54,578 nucleotides of DNA from Betaproteobacteria bacterium. Lineage in GTDB: Bacteria > Pseudomonadota > Gammaproteobacteria > Burkholderiales > SG8-41. Under the pieces are notes generated by a model that made no database searches, had not been told where the DNA came from, and saw only the letters and a program-made list of their open reading frames with translations. The number at the start of each line of letters is the position of its first letter. Within the stretch, counting starts at the first letter, position 1. The DNA is taken from positions 1 through 54,578 of the forward strand of contig JAQGMI010000022.1 in assembly GCA_028292435.1 (NCBI GenBank), read 5' to 3'. Shown here piece after piece: positions 26,570-35,622 of this stretch. A program made the translations under genes and the position numbers.

Positions 26570-27589
26570 TCAATAAAATTGTCGGACGGCGGATGGCTGC
26601 GCAGGACGCTGCGCCACGCGACCGGTGCCCTCGGGGCTCGCGTCGGAACGCACGAGGTCGCCCGTTTCGAGAAATTGTTTGAGCCGCCGCAGATCGTCTT
26701 CGACCTGCTGATGCGGCGAACGGTTGAACATCATTGCGAGCGCCGCGCCGGCCATATGCCCCGGCGGCCGGTATTCGAGATCGACGCGGACAACGGTGCC
26801 GCGACCACCGGTACCCGGCTCGAAGCGTACGGTGCCGGAATTTTCGACGTCGGCATCGTTGGTTGTGCGCCAGCCGAGCATTTCGCCCGGCACTTCGGCT
26901 GTTATGTCCGCATTCCAGTGCACGGTCCCGCCGGCAGGCGCCTTAACGGTCCAGCGCGAACGCTGCGGCGATATGACGTGGACTTCTTCGACGTGATACA
27001 TGAACCGTGGCAGATTTTCGAGATTGCGCCAAAACTCGTACACCTCGCCGGGCGAGCGATTGATCGTGATCGTCTTGGTCACGCGCAACGCACCGCTCTC
27101 TGCCATCAATCCAGCTTCCTTGCTCACCTCCCGCGCGCACACGACATCGAGCGCGGTCAACGCAACGACGCCTGCGGTCGCCGCCGTCAGCGCACGGCGA
27201 TTCGTCGTATTCGGACAGCCATACGCGGCGGCTAAAGACGACAGGTCTGCGGCATCGCCGACCACGCGTGCCCACATGCCGGTCGCGCGCAGGCGGCCCG
27301 GATTGAAAATCAAAGCGCCGGCCGCAATTTCACGCAGGCCGAAAATTCTCAGCAACGTCGTGCTCGCAGTTGGCGTACCGATCATTTTGGCCAGTGTTCG
27401 CGGGAACAGGATTTCCGCGATGCCCACGCCAACGCTGAACCAGGCCAGACCTCTCGCCACCTTGTGCACGCCGATTTTTCTTATCGCACCCGCAGGACTT
27501 TGATGTGGTGCCGAAGCATGAGTGCGCTGCCGCGATGGCGGCGGGGGTGACCGTGATGCGTGCAAACTTGAATGTTGGACTGTGTCCAT
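26570..27589 (-). CDS. Membrane protein with C-terminal SRPBCC domain
   Basis: A 339-aa two-part protein. Residues about 40-155 contain several hydrophobic segments (KVARGLAWFSVGVGIAEILF, LREIAAGALIF, ALTAATAGVVALTALDVV). Residues about 175-315 form a SRPBCC domain (TKTITINRSPGEVYEFWRNLE, RFMYHVEEVHVISPQRSRW). The C-terminal end is a charged tail. This combination tethers a ligand-binding domain to the inner membrane. Start ATG 27589 has an AAGGAG Shine-Dalgarno five bases upstream. It is the first gene of the cluster reaching 23228, with a palindromic site 20 bp upstream of its start. Confidence 0.85.
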   Translation of the reverse strand: MDTVQHSSLHASRSPPPPSRQRTHASAPHQSPAGAIRKIGVHKVARGLAWFSVGVGIAEILFPRTLAKMIGTPTASTTLLRIFGLREIAAGALIFNPGRLRATGMWARVVGDAADLSSLAAAYGCPNTTNRRALTAATAGVVALTALDVVCAREVSKEAGLMAESGALRVTKTITINRSPGEVYEFWRNLENLPRFMYHVEEVHVISPQRSRWTVKAPAGGTVHWNADITAEVPGEMLGWRTTNDADVENSGTVRFEPGTGGRGTVVRVDLEYRPPGHMAGAALAMMFNRSPHQQVEDDLRRLKQFLETGDLVRSDASPEGTGRVAQRPAQPSAVRQFY

Positions 27590-27609
27590 GCAGGCTCCTT
27601 TCCAGAACG

Positions 27610-27634
27610 CTCTAGATGAGAATCGATTCTAGAG
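27610..27634. promoter_or_regulatory. Palindromic site upstream of stress-type operon
   Basis: CTCTAGA (27610-27616) and TCTAGAG (27628-27634) form a perfect seven-base inverted repeat around an 11-bp spacer. A second, overlapping 12-bp palindrome, AGAATCGATTCT, occupies 27619-27630. It lies about 20 bp upstream of the ATG at 27589, a good position for an operator or a leader hairpin. No specific regulator can be named. Confidence 0.45.
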
Positions 27635-27700
27635 TGCGGAAAAAAGCCGCTCATATCAGCCGCGCCCTGATGCGGGCGTAGGAAATGCGCAACGGCGAGA

Positions 27701-28903
27701 CTACGCCGGACGCGCGGACCCAGCGGCATCGGTATGTTCTATGCCGGTAATCAAAGGCCTTTCGCTGAGACCGAACTTCGCGGACAAAGGACGGCTCTCC
27801 ATTTCGACCCGCGCCAGGATTTCGTCGGACGCCTTTAATGCGGCACCGACGCACTGGTCCATGTTGTAGTAACGATATTGGGCGAGACGACCGACGAACG
27901 AGACATTGCGTTCCGCGGCTGTCAGCGCTTTATAACGCTTGTACAACGCCTCGTTCTGCGGGCGCGGCACGGGATAATACGGATCGCCTTCGCTTTGCGG
28001 AAACTCGCGCACGATCGACGTGCCGCCATGCGGCTGTCCCGTCAGATGCTTGAATTCGGTGATGCGCGTGAAATCGTAGTCGTTCGGATAATTGACGGTG
28101 CCCACCGGTTGAAACTGCTCGGTCGCCGGCAGATGTTCGTGCTCGAAGCGCAAAGAACGATACGGCAAACGGCCGTAGCAATAACCGAAGTAGGCGTCGA
28201 TCGGACCCGTGTATACAATATGGCGCGCCCGCACCTGGCGCCTGACCGCGAAATAGTCGACGTCGAGCTCCACCGAAATCTTCGGATCATCGAGCATGCG
28301 CTTGAACATGGCGGTGTAACCGTGCTCAGGCATGCATTGAAACGTGTCAGTGAAATAGCGGTCGTCCCGATTGTTGCGGGTCGGAATGCGCGCCGCGACG
28401 GATGCGGCAAGTTCGGATGGATCGAGTCCCCAGTGCTTGCGTGTGTAATTGCGGAAAAATTTTTCGTAAAGATCGCGTCCGACCGCATTCACGACGACGT
28501 CTTCGCTATTGGCAATGGTGGTGCGGCGCTCGCGCACGCTGTCATAGAACGCCTGGATCGTGCTTTCGTCGAGTGAAAGGTCATAAAGCCGGTTGACAGT
28601 ATCGATGTTGATCGGAATCGGCAGCAACTGCCCGCCAATTCTGGCAAGCACGCGGTGTTCATACGGCCGCCATGTCGTGAACTCTGACAAATAACTCGCG
28701 ATCCGCATTCCGTTCGTGTGGAAAATATGCGGTCCGTAAGGGTGGATGCGGACGCCATGCCGGTCGATCGTGTCATAAGCATTGCCGCCAACATGCGGAC
28801 GCTTGTCGATGATCAGGACGCGCATGCCATGCGCCGCCAGCCGCTCGGCAATCACCGCTCCGGAAAAACCTGCACCAACCACCAGGGCATCAAATTCACG
28901 CAT
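27701..28903 (-). CDS. glf: UDP-galactopyranose mutase
   Basis: The 400-aa flavoenzyme interconverts UDP-galactopyranose and UDP-galactofuranose, supplying Galf for surface glycans. The FAD-binding start VVGAGFSGAVIAERLA (residues 8-23), RPHVGGNAYDT, GPHIFHTN and the C-terminal GRLAQYRYYNMDQ signature identify Glf. It is cytosolic. The glycosyltransferase at 29049 is upstream in the same orientation, separated by 145 bp that contain a GCGGATC/GATCCGC hairpin (28992-29009). Presence of Glf predicts galactofuranose in a polysaccharide of this organism. Confidence 0.95.
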   Translation of the reverse strand: MREFDALVVGAGFSGAVIAERLAAHGMRVLIIDKRPHVGGNAYDTIDRHGVRIHPYGPHIFHTNGMRIASYLSEFTTWRPYEHRVLARIGGQLLPIPINIDTVNRLYDLSLDESTIQAFYDSVRERRTTIANSEDVVVNAVGRDLYEKFFRNYTRKHWGLDPSELAASVAARIPTRNNRDDRYFTDTFQCMPEHGYTAMFKRMLDDPKISVELDVDYFAVRRQVRARHIVYTGPIDAYFGYCYGRLPYRSLRFEHEHLPATEQFQPVGTVNYPNDYDFTRITEFKHLTGQPHGGTSIVREFPQSEGDPYYPVPRPQNEALYKRYKALTAAERNVSFVGRLAQYRYYNMDQCVGAALKASDEILARVEMESRPLSAKFGLSERPLITGIEHTDAAGSARPA

Positions 28904-29048
28904 CTAACTCTCCAATAATTTTTTTGACCGCGGGACGCAAAGGCGCCGCCGCCTGGTGCCAATCCGCTCCGCTTGGCGGCACCCACTGCGCGCGGATCTT
29001 TCGATCCGCTCCTTACTGCGAGGTGAAACTTTTTTTTGGCGACGCGCG

Positions 29049-30227
29049 TCAGCCCGCTTCGTCGGCCAGCTTGCCGAACACCGCTCCCCGCCCCGCTTTG
29101 CCCGAAGCCGCTGCAGAATCGCTTTTGGCGGCGACCGCTTCGGCGATCAGCAATTCCATCTTGCGGGCTGTGCCGTCCCACGACAGGCTCTCGACCCGGC
29201 GCCGCATCGCTGCAATGCGCAGAATTCTCTGATCCGTTGATTCGTTGAGCAGCCGTTCGGCGGCCGCAATGAATTCGTCAGCCGATGATGCAATGGTCAC
29301 CAGGTCGCCATACAGGTCGACGACATCCGTGACCGGCGTGCTGACGACCGGATGTTCCGCCGCCATGTACTCGAGTGTCTTGGTCGGGCTGATGAATCGC
29401 GTCGCTTCATTCAGCGCAAACAAAAGCAAGCAGACATCCCACCCGGCGATAAATGAAGGCAGTTCCGAGTACGGTTGTTGCCCGAAATAATGAATGTTAG
29501 GGCGCCGTGGCAGCACCGATTCGTCGATTTTCACGACTGGTCCGACGATGCAAATTTGCCACTGCGGCCGCGCCGCGGCGAGTGCTGCGAGCAGCTCGAC
29601 GTCGAAGCGTTCGTCGACTACACCGAAAAACCCGAACCGCGGATGCGGCAGCGGCGCCAATATCGACGCCGCATTTGCCGGATCGGCGCCGCGCGCGAAG
29701 TGCTTTGCATCGACTGCGCTTGGAAAGCAATGCGTCGAGGGATGCTGCGAGCGCTTTGCCTTGTACAGGCTCGGACCGCCAGTGAAGACGAGGTCGGCGT
29801 GCTTAATGAGCGCGCGCTCGCGCAACTGCAACTGGATGGGTGCCTGTGAAAATGCACTCAACTCATCCATGCAGTCGTAAATCACGAGCTGTGGTGTAAG
29901 CGCATCGAGCAGCGGTAAAGCCATCGGCGTATAAAGCCACGCGCAGTAGGCACCCTTCGCTAAATCGGCCACCGCCGCCTTGAGCATCGGCGTCAGCACC
30001 GCTAACTGCACGTCGCTAAAGCCCTTCGCTTCAATCGGCGTATGCGGCTTCAACACGCGCAAATTCGGCAGTGGTTGCGAGACTTCGAAATGCGGCTCGC
30101 CCGGGTCGTAAACCGGCTCCTCGACAAACCAAACGGTCGTCGTCTGCGCGAAGCGCGTCATCAGATGCTGCGGCCGCTGAAACACGAAGTCCCAGCGCAG
30201 ATGGGACAACACAACCAGGGGTGGCAT
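29049..30227 (-). CDS. Glycosyltransferase (GT4/GT1-like)
   Basis: A 392-aa GT-B-fold glycosyltransferase. The N-terminal SHLRWDFVFQRPQHLMTRFA is typical of a family that often accompanies Glf. VIYDCMDELSAF occurs mid-protein, and the C-terminal nucleotide-sugar region includes RFISPTKTLEYMAAEHPVVS with the usual acidic positions. ATG 30227 is preferred (GGAG nine bases upstream); ATG 30242 is also possible. With Glf downstream it probably transfers galactose or galactofuranose. It ends with an Ala/Ser/Lys-rich tail that varies within such proteins. Confidence 0.87.
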   Translation of the reverse strand: MPPLVVLSHLRWDFVFQRPQHLMTRFAQTTTVWFVEEPVYDPGEPHFEVSQPLPNLRVLKPHTPIEAKGFSDVQLAVLTPMLKAAVADLAKGAYCAWLYTPMALPLLDALTPQLVIYDCMDELSAFSQAPIQLQLRERALIKHADLVFTGGPSLYKAKRSQHPSTHCFPSAVDAKHFARGADPANAASILAPLPHPRFGFFGVVDERFDVELLAALAAARPQWQICIVGPVVKIDESVLPRRPNIHYFGQQPYSELPSFIAGWDVCLLLFALNEATRFISPTKTLEYMAAEHPVVSTPVTDVVDLYGDLVTIASSADEFIAAAERLLNESTDQRILRIAAMRRRVESLSWDGTARKMELLIAEAVAAKSDSAAASGKAGRGAVFGKLADEAG

Positions 30228-30242
30228 GGCGTTACGCTCCAT

Positions 30243-30632
30243 GGCGGACCCGGATGTCGTCAGGGAGTTGGGTTGGATGGGCGGAGCGAAGAAAGTGTGA
30301 CTTTGTAAAAAACGGAACGTCGATCACGGCGGGTGATCGCCTGATTTTGTTCGGGAATTCTTTTCTCCGTTGCATGGGCAGATTCTACGGAGCGTGACGG
30401 CGACGGTAAGTAGGTCGATTCCCAATTCGCGTGTAGCCGTTTTACGGAGGCGCGTTAAACGGCGTATCTGACCCGGAAAATGCGAATGTCAGATTGCAGT
30501 GGCAGGGTTGTGCCGGGGAGAAAACCTACATGTGAAAAAGAATCGGCCTACTGCATTGCCTCCCTATCCGTTCAATAATTTCGAACGCGCAACATCGCGC
30601 GGTCATCCGATCTTTCTAAAAAGGATTTCATC
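30243..30632. other. Intergenic region with inverted repeats
   Basis: These 390 bp separate divergent genes and hold no convincing reading frame. Two inverted repeats stand out. CGATCAC/GTGATCG (30321-30339, loop GGCGG) is followed by a T-rich stretch. GCCGTTT/AAACGGC lies at 30436-30463. An AAGGA Shine-Dalgarno (30621-30625) precedes the GTG of the lipoprotein gene. Promoters for both flanking genes must lie here, but I see no unambiguous -35/-10 pair. Confidence 0.5.
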
Positions 30633-30923
30633 GTGAAACATAAATTAATATACGCAATGATGGCAGCAGCATTGCTCGTCACCGCGGGCTGCAACAAAGG
30701 CGACAAAGCTGGCACCACCGGTTCATCTTCGATGGGTTCGAGCACAACCTCCAAGAGCGGCAGTGGTACAGGCATGGGTTCGACCGGTCCGTCGTCTTCC
30801 TCCTCTGGTTCGGACAGCACCGGCAGCGCGGGCTCGACCGGTTCAGCAGGCACGGGCAGCAGCGGTTCCGGAACGACCGGTGCAAATTCCGGTTCGAATT
30901 CAAGCGGCACCGGCAGCAAGTAA
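30633..30923 (+). CDS. Small Ser/Gly/Thr-rich lipoprotein
   Basis: A 96-aa exported protein starting with GTG. The first 19 residues are a signal peptide (KHKLIYAMMAAALLVTAG) and Cys20 is the likely lipidated residue. The mature part is almost wholly Gly, Ser and Thr with scattered Asn, Lys and Asp, and contains no aromatic or hydrophobic core, so it must be disordered. Such tails often span the peptidoglycan or surface layer as flexible spacers. I do not recognise a named family. It stands alone between the glycosyltransferase and the MFS gene. Confidence 0.75.
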   Translation: MKHKLIYAMMAAALLVTAGCNKGDKAGTTGSSSMGSSTTSKSGSGTGMGSTGPSSSSSGSDSTGSAGSTGSAGTGSSGSGTTGANSGSNSSGTGSK

Positions 30924-31024
30924 GCGCAGGACGAATCCGGAATGAGCGAGGCGTGGACAAGCGCCGTGCGGCGTTGATCCTCGCCGCTTGGTGGCTTGTC
31001 CCAGCGACCTATCAATAGCTGAAG

Positions 31025-32473
31025 TTGATCGTCACTGACGACCAGCTTACGGAGAGCAAACGTGCGTTAGTACACGACGCCGCGTGGGCGAGCCTGGCCG
31101 GCGCGCTGCACGGCGGAGTGATACTCACCGGGTTTGCGCTCGCGCTCGGCGCGGGTCCGTTAATAATCGGCCTGCTCGCCGCAATCCCACTGATCGCGCA
31201 GGCAGCCCAGTTACCCGCCATCGTCTGGGTTGAGCGCAGCGGCGAGCGCCGCAAGATCGCGATGTGGACGATAACGATCGCCCGTGTCGTGATTCTGGGC
31301 CTCGCCGTCATTCCGTGTCTTTCAGGCCAGAGCTTGCAACTGGCATTGCTGGTCGCGGCACAGGCCGTCATCTCGGTGCTCGGATCGGTGGGCGGTTGCT
31401 CGCTCAATTCGTGGCTGCACCAGTTGTTGCCGACGGCTGGTCTCGGTGTATTTTTTGGCCAGCGGCTGTTTTGGGCGACCACGCTCGCCTGCGTCGGCTC
31501 GCTTTATGCGGGTTACGTGATAGACCACTGGCGAATTGATTCCACTATCAATGCCTATTCGGTCGTCTTCGCGGGCGCCGGCATCGCCGGTTTTATCAGT
31601 TCAGGGTACCTGTCGCGCGTGAGGGAACCGCCGATGCCGCGCTATGCCGCTCATCTGCCGATCTGGCCGCGCATCCGTCTGCCTTTTCACGACGAGAATT
31701 TCCGCAAACTGCTTTTGTTCATGGGCGCCTGGAATGTCGCGTCTAATCTCGCTTTGCCGTTTTTGCCTGTTTATCTGATGAGGCAACTCGGTTTAACGCT
31801 GGGTACTGTGACCACGCTGTGGGTCGTCAGCCAGGCGGCAAATGCGCTCACGATTTACCTGTGGGGCCGCCTTTCAGACCGTTTGTCGAACAAAGCGGTG
31901 CTCGCGGTCGCGCTGCCGATTTACTTTGCCTGCCTGCTCGGTATGGTGTTCACCGCGCTGCCCGGGATGGACGGGTGGACGCTGCCGGCCCTTTATTTCG
32001 TTCACATCGTCATGGGCGCGGCCTCAGGCGGCATTGGACTTGCCACCGGCAATATCGGCCTCAAGCTGGCGCCGCAGGGGCAAGGCACGCCCTACCTCGC
32101 CGCAATCAGTCTCGTCGGCGCAACCGCCGGCGGGTTTGCGCCGATCATGGGCGGCGCGCTCGCCGAGTGGTTCAGCACTTACAAGCTATCGATTCTCGTG
32201 CGCTGGACTTCGCCGCTTGAAACCAGCGAACTCACCGTGCTGGGTTTCAGTCACTGGGAATTCTTGTTTGCCATCTCAGCGGCGCTCGGTTTTTATGTGA
32301 TGCACACGCTGTCGCGGATCGAGGAAGGCGAAAAAATCAGCGAGCGCGCGGTCATGCAGGAGTTGGGCCTCGAAGCGATGCGCACCGTCAACAACATTTC
32401 GTCGATCGCCGGTTTGCTCGCAATCGTATCGGCGTTTAGCCGGCTGCTCGACCGCCGCGCGCGGCCGCGCTGA
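31025..32473 (+). CDS. Major facilitator superfamily transporter
   Basis: A 482-aa inner-membrane protein with about twelve hydrophobic segments, for example SLAGALHGGVILTGFALALG at the N-terminus and FAISAALGFYVMHTL near the C-terminus. A loop with RISERKIA-type basic character (WVERSGERRKIAMW) corresponds to the conserved MFS loop after TM2. The start is taken as TTG 31025, which has only a weak ribosome site. The substrate is unknown. It is convergent with the glycan operon that ends 13 bp beyond its stop. Confidence 0.85.
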   Translation: MIVTDDQLTESKRALVHDAAWASLAGALHGGVILTGFALALGAGPLIIGLLAAIPLIAQAAQLPAIVWVERSGERRKIAMWTITIARVVILGLAVIPCLSGQSLQLALLVAAQAVISVLGSVGGCSLNSWLHQLLPTAGLGVFFGQRLFWATTLACVGSLYAGYVIDHWRIDSTINAYSVVFAGAGIAGFISSGYLSRVREPPMPRYAAHLPIWPRIRLPFHDENFRKLLLFMGAWNVASNLALPFLPVYLMRQLGLTLGTVTTLWVVSQAANALTIYLWGRLSDRLSNKAVLAVALPIYFACLLGMVFTALPGMDGWTLPALYFVHIVMGAASGGIGLATGNIGLKLAPQGQGTPYLAAISLVGATAGGFAPIMGGALAEWFSTYKLSILVRWTSPLETSELTVLGFSHWEFLFAISAALGFYVMHTLSRIEEGEKISERAVMQELGLEAMRTVNNISSIAGLLAIVSAFSRLLDRRARPR

Positions 32474-32486
32474 CACCGCGACCGAA

Positions 32487-33449
32487 TCAAACCGCGGTCA
32501 CTTCATTCAAAATCCGCACCCAGTCGGCGACGAAGCGATCGATGTGAAAGCGCTGACGCGCCGTTCGCTGCGCGACTGCGCCCCATCCGCGCGCAGTAGC
32601 ATGATCACTCAGCAGCATGTTCATGACGCGGCACAACTCCCCGCTGTCGTTATGCACGAATCCGTTGTCGCCATTGCGAATCACCGATGCGAGTTCGGTG
32701 GTGGCGAGCCCGACAATCGGCATACCGATCATCATCGCTTCGACGATCGCGAGTCCCAGGCTCGTCCAGCGGATCGGATTAAAGAAAAAACGATACGGTG
32801 CACAAAAAGCTGCAAGCTCGAGGTTGCTGATTTCACCAATGCCGCCGGCCGATTCGGCATCCATGCCGACCAGGTCGAGCGCAACCACTTTGCGTGCCGC
32901 ATCGAACACGTCGAACCCCAGGCGCCGGCCCCGTTCGCGCAGATTATTAATGACGACAATGCCCTTGGCGAGGCCGCCGTCGTAGACGACGCCTTCCGGC
33001 ACGACGACGCCATGCTCGATGACCGTCGTCGGCGTCACCCCGCAGTCCCACATCAGGCGATTGAAATACGTGACATGCACGAGCAACAATCCGCTGTCCT
33101 GCACCCAATGGCGCTGCGCGAACGGGTTTTCCTGCGGCGGGTCGTGCTCGATATAAACACGCGGCAGCTTGCGCTGCACTTCGCTCAACGCATGCAGCCG
33201 GTCTTCCAGGTAGTTTGATTTCTGCTGGTACAACACGCAGTCGAAGTCGCCTTCACGCACGTTGTTGTAATCAATCGCGTGAACGTTGCCCCCCCACGGC
33301 AGCGCGCCAACCGGCCCGGCGTAGCCCGGCGGATTGCCCGGTTTGGTTACGAGGTAAAAATCATGCGGCACCTGCGACAGGTAATAAAGATAATTGCCGT
33401 GCACATGCCACGTCAGGATTTTCAAGCGGCGGTTAAGCGAGGCGGTCAT
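32487..33449 (-). CDS. Glycosyltransferase (GT-B fold)
   Basis: The 320-aa protein is a glycosyltransferase. It begins with MTASLNRRLKILTWHVHGNY; the central part has NLRERGRRLGFDVFD and the C-terminal donor-binding region has TSLGLAIVEAMMIGMPIVGL. The ATG at 33449 overlaps the stop of the preceding GT9 gene by 17 bp. The same frame is open upstream inside that gene but encodes nonsense there. It is the last gene of the seven-gene glycan operon starting at 40478. Acceptor and donor are unknown. Confidence 0.87.
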   Translation of the reverse strand: MTASLNRRLKILTWHVHGNYLYYLSQVPHDFYLVTKPGNPPGYAGPVGALPWGGNVHAIDYNNVREGDFDCVLYQQKSNYLEDRLHALSEVQRKLPRVYIEHDPPQENPFAQRHWVQDSGLLLVHVTYFNRLMWDCGVTPTTVIEHGVVVPEGVVYDGGLAKGIVVINNLRERGRRLGFDVFDAARKVVALDLVGMDAESAGGIGEISNLELAAFCAPYRFFFNPIRWTSLGLAIVEAMMIGMPIVGLATTELASVIRNGDNGFVHNDSGELCRVMNMLLSDHATARGWGAVAQRTARQRFHIDRFVADWVRILNEVTAV

Positions 33450-34581
33450 GTACCTCGTCCCCGCGGTGATGCGAACTGCCAAACAAGTGAAGCCGGCTGC
33501 CGTAATTGCACTGCGCCCGCGCCGCCTCGATGACCTGCGCGGCCGATATGGCGTGCGCACACAGATGCCCGTGCGGACACACGGCGAATGAGCACGGCCT
33601 GCACTCGGGGTAATCAGCGACGACTCGATGCAGTATTTTATCGGCCGGCGCCCAGCGTGCCGTGTCGCTGCCGCACGCGACAACGACGCTTGGCCGGCGC
33701 ATCGCGGCAGCGATATGCGAGATACCGGTGTCGTTGCAGATGACCAGATGCGCGCGCTCGACCAACGCCGCCAATCCGCCGAGCGTCGTGCGGCCGACGA
33801 GCGAGATGGCGTCGCGCGACATCGCCGCACGAACCGCCTCCGCCAGCGATTTCTCGGCGGGTGTGCCAGTGATGAAAACGGTTTTACCGAGCCCCGCCAT
33901 TGCGTCGGCGACCGCGGCAAACCGCGACGGCGGCCAGCGCCGCGAGGGCAATTGCGCGCCGGGGTGGACGACGACGAAAGACCGGTCGCGCGCGCCATGC
34001 TCTTCAAGCAACGCCGCGGCTTCAGCGCGATCGATCCATTTGAGCGGAAACCATAATGCGCTGTTGTCCGCCGGGACGCCGAGCGCGCGCATCAGCGCCG
34101 TATACCGCTCAGGTTCGCGTAATTGCTCTGGCCACGGAATAAAACAGCCGGCCCGCGATTCGCCCGGCTGCACGAAGCCGGCGCAATGACGCGCGCCCAA
34201 CTCGAACACGATGTCGTTCGCCACGCCGCCGCTGCCGTGGAGCTGAATCGCGAGATCGAGATTTCGCTCGCGGGCCGCGGCAATGAACGCGGCCAGTCGC
34301 GCATCGCTTTCGGCTTGCTCCGGAAAACCGACGGCGCCGGGAAAGACACACAGGTCATCGACCAACTGCGAATAGCGCTCGACAAACGCTTTCGCCCACG
34401 GCAGGCCGATCAGCGTGATGCGCGCGCGGGGGAAGGCAGTGCGCAAAGCCAGTAATGCCGGCACCGCGCACAGCATGTCGCCCAACTGCAGCGCGCGAAA
34501 AACGGCGATACGGGAAGGCACCGCGCGCTCGAGGGCGCTGACAGTCAACGATCGCGATACGAGCGCGGCGGCGTTAACCAT
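33433..34581 (-). CDS. Glycosyltransferase family 9 (heptosyltransferase-like)
   Basis: A 382-aa GT9 protein, related to the ADP-heptose:LPS heptosyltransferases. RALQLGDMLCAVPALLAL opens the N-terminal domain. VVHPGAQLPSRRWPP and ICNDTGISHIAAA are the usual donor-binding motifs. A Cys/His cluster (CRPCSFAVCPHGHLC, CX2CX4CX5C) follows, found in some GT9 members. Its gene abuts the GT2 gene (stop at 34582, start at 34581) and overlaps the next glycosyltransferase. A heptose donor is likely given the GmhB-like phosphatase in the same operon. Confidence 0.9.
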   Translation of the reverse strand: MVNAAALVSRSLTVSALERAVPSRIAVFRALQLGDMLCAVPALLALRTAFPRARITLIGLPWAKAFVERYSQLVDDLCVFPGAVGFPEQAESDARLAAFIAAARERNLDLAIQLHGSGGVANDIVFELGARHCAGFVQPGESRAGCFIPWPEQLREPERYTALMRALGVPADNSALWFPLKWIDRAEAAALLEEHGARDRSFVVVHPGAQLPSRRWPPSRFAAVADAMAGLGKTVFITGTPAEKSLAEAVRAAMSRDAISLVGRTTLGGLAALVERAHLVICNDTGISHIAAAMRRPSVVVACGSDTARWAPADKILHRVVADYPECRPCSFAVCPHGHLCAHAISAAQVIEAARAQCNYGSRLHLFGSSHHRGDEVHDRLA

Positions 34582-35622
34582 CTAATGTTTGATGTCGAAT
34601 TTCAACGCACCGTGAAGCCGCCAGAAAATCGACAACGGCGGAATCGCGATCGAAGTCCAGATCATTTCCGCCATGTGCCTCGCGCTGTGGCTCGTCCGGC
34701 GCAGACGCAGAAACGCAAAATATGCGGTGAACAGGAGCCAGCCGACCAGCCCGGCAAGCGCCAGCGCGTGCTCCCCTGTCACCAATCCAATCGCTGCGAT
34801 CGCCAGGCTCGCGAGAATCAGATAGTAGAGCGAGGGCGGCGAACGGCCGATGTGCTTCGCGTAAAAGGCCGGATATTTTCGGCGCAGCAAGACGTCGAAC
34901 TGGCTTTTCTTCTGCTGCGCGATGCTTACGCCCCACTCTGCCGGACGCACGGGATGAAATATCAGCGCATTGTCCGCGCGCACGATTGTTCCGCCGGTCG
35001 CCAGAATCGCAAACTGAAGGTCGGAATCTTCGCGCCACGCGGCGGTGTAGCGCTCGTCGAATCCACCGACCCGCTCGAGCACGCGTTTGCGCACAAAACA
35101 ATTGGCCGTCGCGAATTCGGCCTTCGCGAGCCCTGCCACGTCGAGCTCGTAATCCGTCGGCGTTTTCGGCAACGGCACGTCGATGCGCCCGCCCGCTGCG
35201 CTGACGCCGGGCCGCATGGCGCGCCAGCCTTCGGACAACCAGTCGCGGTCGGCAATCGTGTCGTCATCGGTGAACGCAATGATCGGCGCGCGCGCCGCGC
35301 GCCATCCGCAATTGCGCGCGCCGGCAGGCCCTTGCGTAGCTTCGACAGGAATGTACCGGATCGACGCCCGGCGGCGTTTGCCCGGCGCTGCCAGCCGCGC
35401 CACCAGCGCCTCGGTTTCCGCATCAGGCCCGTCGTCGCAAACGATGATTTCGTAGCGATTCGGTGCAAAATCCTGCTTGAGCAGCGACTCGAGAGAGCGT
35501 CGCAGCAAGTGCGGACGGCGATACGTCGGAACGACCACCGAAATATCGATCGTCCGGTAATCGCCGCGCTGGCGCACGCTTCTGCGTCGCAGGAAGCGGG
35601 TTGGCGTAATCGAATCAGGCAT
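34582..35622 (-). CDS. Glycosyltransferase family 2
   Basis: A 346-aa GT-A-fold glycosyltransferase with DISVVVPTYRRPHLLRRSL at the N-terminus, a DDGPDAETEA nucleotide-binding stretch and a FTDDDTIADRDWL DXD-type metal site. The C-terminus has two or three hydrophobic helices (YYLILASLAIAAIGLV, LALAGLVGWLLFTAYFAFL) that anchor it to the inner membrane. It overlaps the carbamoyltransferase gene by eight bases. It probably builds a lipid-linked glycan. Confidence 0.92.
   Translation of the reverse strand: MPDSITPTRFLRRRSVRQRGDYRTIDISVVVPTYRRPHLLRRSLESLLKQDFAPNRYEIIVCDDGPDAETEALVARLAAPGKRRRASIRYIPVEATQGPAGARNCGWRAARAPIIAFTDDDTIADRDWLSEGWRAMRPGVSAAGGRIDVPLPKTPTDYELDVAGLAKAEFATANCFVRKRVLERVGGFDERYTAAWREDSDLQFAILATGGTIVRADNALIFHPVRPAEWGVSIAQQKKSQFDVLLRRKYPAFYAKHIGRSPPSLYYLILASLAIAAIGLVTGEHALALAGLVGWLLFTAYFAFLRLRRTSHSARHMAEMIWTSIAIPPLSIFWRLHGALKFDIKH

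Noticed and set aside
28992..29009. Hairpin GCGGATC/GATCCGC as a terminator before glf
   Set aside because: No U-run follows on either strand, and the two genes look co-transcribed; kept only as a note within the glf entry.
33450..34007. N-terminal extension of the last glycosyltransferase of the glycan operon
   Set aside because: The extra 186 codons overlap the GT9 gene in a different frame and are rich in Arg/Ser, typical of out-of-frame reading in GC-rich DNA.
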